64,000 nt of DNA from Romanomermis culicivorax (taxonomy: Eukaryota; Nematoda; Enoplea; Mermithida; Mermithidae). Positions 59,495 through 64,000 of this stretch are shown in pieces (position 1 is the first letter of the stretch; each line of letters starts with the position of its first letter). The notes beneath the pieces are model-generated. The model worked only from the letters and a program-made list of their open reading frames with translations, had not been told where the DNA came from and ran no database searches. A program made the translations under genes and the position numbers. The DNA is taken from contig CAWUHX010000408.1 of NCBI GenBank assembly GCA_963922205.1, forward strand, positions 62,001-126,000. The letters run 5' to 3'.

Positions 59495-61110
59495 CTCTTC
59501 TTTGTTTTTTTTTCTTTTCTGTTTATTTTTTTGTCGTTTTATTCATTTTTTTGTTTTTCTCTTTTTTGTTAAGCTTTTGTGTGTTTTATTGTTTTTTTAT
59601 TATTTATGTCTGTTCTTGTTTGTTTTTTCTTTTTTTTTGTTTGTTATTTTTTTTGCTGCCATGTTTGATTTTTTTGTTTTTTTTTTCATTTTAAAAATGT
59701 TTTTTTTTTGCTTTTTCTTTGTTTTTTATTTTCCCTTTGTTTGCTGCCAAGTTTGAATTTTTTGGTTTTTCATTCTTTTTTTCATTTTTTTCATTTTTTG
59801 TTTGTTTTTTCTGGTTTTTCTCTTTGTTTTTTTTCTTTTCTGTTCGTTTTTTTCTTCGTTTTATTCTTTTTTTTCGTTTTTCTCTTTTTTGTTAATCTTT
59901 TGTATGTTTTATTGTTTTTTACTATTTATGTCTGTTCTTGTTTGTTTTTTCTTCTTTTTGTTTGCTATTTATTTTCTTTTTGCTGCCATGTTTGATTTTT
60001 TTGTTTTTTTCATTTAAAAATTTTTGTTTTTTGCTTTTTCCTCGTTTTTTATTTTTCATTTTTTTGCTGCCAAGTTTTAATTTTTTGATTTTTCATTCTT
60101 TTTTTTAATTTTTGTTTTTTCTGGTTTTTCTCTTTGTTTTTTTTCTTTTCTGTTTGTTTTTTTCGTCGTTTTATTCTTTTTTTGTTTTTTTCTTTTTTGT
60201 TAAGCTTTTGTGTGTTTTATTGTTTTTTATTATTTATGTCTGTTCTTGTTTGTTTTTTCTTCTTTTTGTTTGTTATTTCTGGCTTTTCTCCTCTCTGTTT
60301 TTTCTTTTCTGTTTGTTTTTTCGTCGTTTTATTCTTTTTTTTTGTTTTTCTCTTTTTTGTTAAGTTTTTGTATGTTTTATTGTTTATTATTTATGTCTGT
60401 TGTTGTTTGTTTTTTCCTCTTTTTGTTTGTTATTTCTTTTTTTGCTGCCATGTTTGATTTTTTTTTTGTTTTTTCATTTTTTGAAATGTTTTTTTCTGCT
60501 TTTTTCTTGTTTTTTTTTGTTTGTTTTTTCTGGTTTTTCTTTTCTTTTTGTTTCTATTCTTTTTGTTTGTTATTCCCTTTTTTTGCGGGCAAACTTGTTT
60601 TTTTGTTTTTTTCATTTTTTCTACAATGTTTTTTTTCTCTGCTTTTTCGTTGTTTCTTTCTTTTTCTTCTCTCTGTTTATTTTTTGTTTTTTTGTTTGTT
60701 TTTCAATTTTTTGTTGTTTTTTTCTGCTTTTCATATGTTTTTTGTTTTGGTTCTTACCGTTTGGTTTTTTTATTCATATATTTTTATTCTTATATTTCAT
60801 ATTTTGTCTTTCTCTTTTTTATTTGTTTTTTGTTTTTTTTCGTTTTTCTTCTTTTTGTTTGTTTTTTCCTTTTTTTGCACCATGCTTGATTTTTTCAAAT
60901 GTTTTTCTGCTTTCCTTTGTTTTTTCTCTTTTCTTCTTTTTGTTTATTTTTTGTTTTTCTTTGTTTTTTCATTTTTTGTTTGTTTTTACATCCTCTTTGA
61001 CTTTTATTCATTTTTTTGTTTTTATTTTTTCAGTTCGCCTTTTTCTTCTTTTTATTCATTTTTTTCTCGTTTTTGTTCATTTTTTGGGATTTTAGATCTC
61101 TCTGGTACAT
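59495..61110 (+). repeat. Second copy of the pyrimidine-rich minisatellite
   Basis: Starts mid-repeat right after the gap (CTCTTCTTTG matches near 53519) and runs in parallel with the right part of 52327-56110, ending with the same GGGATTTTAGATCTCTCTGG as near 56101. Confidence 0.9.
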
Positions 61111-61147
61111 TGCAGTACATGAAATATACCTGCGCATCATATTACGT

Positions 61148-62143
61148 GATCATACTGTAAGTTTTGCATCACCTGTACTTGCGTATCATGTAACTTGATC
61201 ATACTGTAGGATACGCATCTCTCGTACTTGCAGATCATGCAATTTGATCATACTGTGAGTTTTGCATTACTTGTACTTGCACATCATGTAACTTGATCAT
61301 ACTGTAGGTTACGGATCTCTTGTACTTGCAGATCATGCAACTTGATCATACTGTAGGATACGCATCTCTCGTACTTGCAGATCATGCAACTTGATCATAC
61401 TGTAAGTTTTGCATCACTTGTACTTGCACATCATGTAACTTGATCATACTGTAGGATACGCATCCCTTGTACTTGCTGATCATGTAACTTGATCATACTG
61501 TAGGATGTGCATCTCTCGTACTTGCAGATCATGTAACTTGATCATACTGTAGGATGTGCTCCACTTGTACTTGCACATCATGTAACTTGATCATACTGTA
61601 GGATACGCATCTCTCGTACTTGCAGATCATGTAACTTGATCATACTGTAGGATGTGCTCCACTTGTACTTGCAAATCATGTAACTTGATCATACTGTAGG
61701 ATACGCATCCCTTGTACTTGCTGATCATGTAACTTGATCATACTGTAGGATACGCATCTCTCGTACTTGCAGATCATGCAACTTGATCATGCTGTAAGTT
61801 TTGCATCACTTGTACTTGCACATCATGTAACTTGATCATACTGTAGGATACGCATCCCTTGTACTTGCTGATCATGTAACTTGATCATACTGTAGGATGT
61901 GCATCTCTCGTACTTGCAGATCATGTAACTTGATCATACTGTAGGATGTGCTCCACTTGTACTTGCAAATCATGTAACTTGATCATACTGTAGGATACGC
62001 ATCCCTTGTACTTGCTGATCATGTAACTTGATCATACTGTAGGATGTGCATCTCTTGTACTTGCAGATCATGTAACTTGATCATACTGTAGGATGTGCTC
62101 CACTTGTACTTGCAAATCATGCAACTTGATCATACTGTAAGAT
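61148..62143 (+). repeat. Second copy of the 49-bp satellite, about 20 units
   Basis: Same unit as 56164-56968 with about four more copies. It again ends just before the exon 6 acceptor. Confidence 0.95.
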
Positions 62144-62165
62144 ATGTCTAATTTTTGTATTTCAG

Positions 62166-63914
62166 TTCTTCAATGAAACCGATAAAAAGCGTCTATTTCG
62201 ACAGTACTTTTTGTTTAAAATCGACGTTAAAAATTCCGGATAGGAAAATCAGTCGGGATTTGATCGTCAAATTTAGCCAGGAATGGCTGCTCAGAGGCCC
62301 CAAACGCAAAATTTTCCTCTATTGCGCAGCCAAATACGGTCAAGAATTTTTAATTTGCCAATTAAGCGAAGCATTAAAAACTAAAGTTTGTAGAAAAAAT
62401 TTTTTTTAAAATATTTTAATTTTAAATTTTTTTAAATTTTTTTTAATTTTAATTTTTTTTTAGTTTTAAATTTTTTTGTAATTTTGAAGATTTTTTTTTG
62501 AATTGAATATTTTTTGAAATTTAACATTTTTTTGAAATTTGAATATTTTTTGAAATTTAACATTTTTTTTTGAAATTTGACATTTTTTCAAATTTAACAT
62601 TTTTTTGAAATTTGAATATTTTTTGAAACTTTACATTTTTTTAAATTTGAATATTTTTTTGAAATTTGAACACTTTTTCTGAAATTTGAATGTTTTTTCT
62701 GAAATTTGAATGTTTTTTCTGAAATTTGAATGTTTTTTTCTGAAATTTAAATATTTTTTTGAAATTTGAATATTTTCTCGAAATTTGAACATTTCCTTAA
62801 AATTTTCTTCTTTTTTTTAAATTTGAATATTTTTTCGAAATTTGAATATTTTTTTAATTTTGCATTTTTGAAATTCGAACATTTTTTTGAAATTTGAATA
62901 TTTTTTGAAATTTCATTTTTTATATTTGAATATTTTTTTGAAACTTGAATACTTTTTGAAATTTCATTTTTTATATTTGAATATTTTTTCAAATTCGAAT
63001 CTTTTTTTAAATTTGAATATTTTTTGAAATTTGAATTCTTTTTGAAATTTGAACTTTTTTTGAAATTTGAACATTCTTTCAAATTTGAACATTTTTTTTG
63101 AAATTTGAATATTTCTTTGAAATTTGAATTTTTTTTAAATTTAAATATTTTTTCAAATTTGAATATTGTTTTCGAAATTTAAACATTTTTTTGAAATTTT
63201 TCTTTTTTTTGAAATCTGAAATTTTTTTTGAAATTTGAATATTTTTTCGAAATTTGAATATTTTCTAAATTTGCTTTTTTGAAATTTGAACATTTTTTTG
63301 AATTTTGAATGTTTTTTGAAATTTGAATATTTTTTGAAATTTAAATATTTTTTGAAATTTGAACATTTTTACTTAAATTTGAATATTTTTTTGAAATTTG
63401 ATTTTTTTTATATTTGAATAATTTTTGAAATTTGAATATTTTTTTAAATTTGAATTTTTTTCAAATTTAAATATTTTTTCAAATTCGAATATTTTTTTGA
63501 AATTTGATTTTCTGAAATTTGAATATTTTTACTTAAATTTGAATATTTTTTCGAAATTTGATTTTTTTTTCAAATTTGATTTTTTTTTAAATTTGAATAT
63601 TTTTTTGAAAGTTGGATAGTTTTTTGAAATTTGAACATTTTCTTGAAATTTTCTTATTTTTTGAAATTTGAACAGTTTTGTGAAATTCTAATATTTTTTT
63701 GAAATTTGTTTATAAATTTTTTTGAAAATTTCTGTTTTTGAAATTTGAACATTTTTTTTAAATTTGAATTTGTTCTTGAAATTTAAAAATTTTTTTAAAT
63801 TTTTAGATCCACGTTTCGAAAGCTAAATTTCGAATTTACGAAAAAATACCGGAAATTTTCGACCACGTGACCCACGATTCGGTAGAAACTAGGGTACACG
63901 CTTGTTCTTATTGG
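62166..63914 (+). pseudogene. Duplicate of Artemis exons 6 and 7
   Basis: Exon 6' is 62166-62385 and exon 7' is 63807-63914, both with intact GT-AG sites and the same lengths and phases as 56986-57205 and 58643-58750. Relative to the first copy, exon 6' changes R191 to Q plus two silent sites, and exon 7' changes L234 to F. Using both copies in one transcript is not possible in frame: exon 7 ends in phase 0 whereas exon 6 must be entered in phase 2. The copy is therefore either mutually exclusive with the first, or the other allele placed in tandem across the gap. Confidence 0.88.
62386..63806 (+). repeat. Second copy of Artemis intron 6 repeat
   Basis: Parallels 57206-58642 with small indels; net length differs by only about 16 bp. 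Confidence 0.85.
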
Positions 63915-64000
63915 GTAAGCAATGGTTTTTCTGTGATTTTTTAGGGAAAAAATGAACGAAATGTCGTTTTTTAATGATATTTTATTGAATTTTTTGACGA

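Overview
The window is eukaryotic nuclear DNA from an animal: multi-exon genes with GT-AG introns, very AT-rich non-coding sequence and an exceptional load of tandem repeats. A long interstitial array of TTAGGC, the canonical nematode telomere repeat, and the very short introns of the first gene (56-68 bp) point to a nematode or close relative. This is an inference. Intact APC7 and Artemis genes, which to my knowledge Caenorhabditis elegans lacks, argue against a Caenorhabditis-like species.

Four genes are recognisable. (1) A biogenic-amine G-protein-coupled receptor on the minus strand (3230-1251, 4 exons, 599 aa). (2) A heterotrimeric G-protein gamma subunit on the plus strand (13215-14528, 2 coding exons, 73 aa). 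(3) The anaphase-promoting-complex subunit APC7 on the minus strand (48325-27466, 7 exons, 635 aa). (4) The first seven coding exons of the Artemis nuclease on the plus strand (48690-58750, continuing past the window). The gamma-subunit and APC7 genes converge tail to tail. APC7 and Artemis are head to head with 364 bp between start codons.

Two segmental duplications shape the region. About 11 kb covering the 3' ends of the convergent pair (gamma exon 2 plus APC7 exons 4-7) is present twice, at about 14.4-24.4 kb and 25.9-34.8 kb. About 5.2 kb of Artemis (part of intron 5, exons 6-7 and following intron) is present on both sides of a 100-N gap at 59395-59494. Exons are almost identical between copies while repeats differ in copy number, so uncollapsed haplotypes and recent real duplications must be told apart.

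From left to right: receptor gene (1-3.2 kb); a block of four different satellites, namely TATTG, an ATGTTATAACAT palindrome array, TTAGGC, and a 17-bp GGCAATGGTTAA repeat (4.1-10.1 kb); A-rich DNA and a 188-bp satellite upstream of the gamma gene (10.1-13.1 kb); the duplicated gamma/APC7 tail region (13.2-34.8 kb); APC7 intron 2 with a purine-rich approximately 510-bp higher-order array, interrupted by a hAT-like non-autonomous transposon with an 8-bp target duplication (36.2-44.9 kb); a TTTACAC satellite in APC7 intron 1; the divergent promoter (48.3-48.7 kb); and Artemis, whose introns hold a 172-bp satellite, a kilobase-scale pyrimidine-rich tract and a 49-bp satellite that abuts an exon. 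No tRNA, rRNA, CRISPR or bacterial features were seen.
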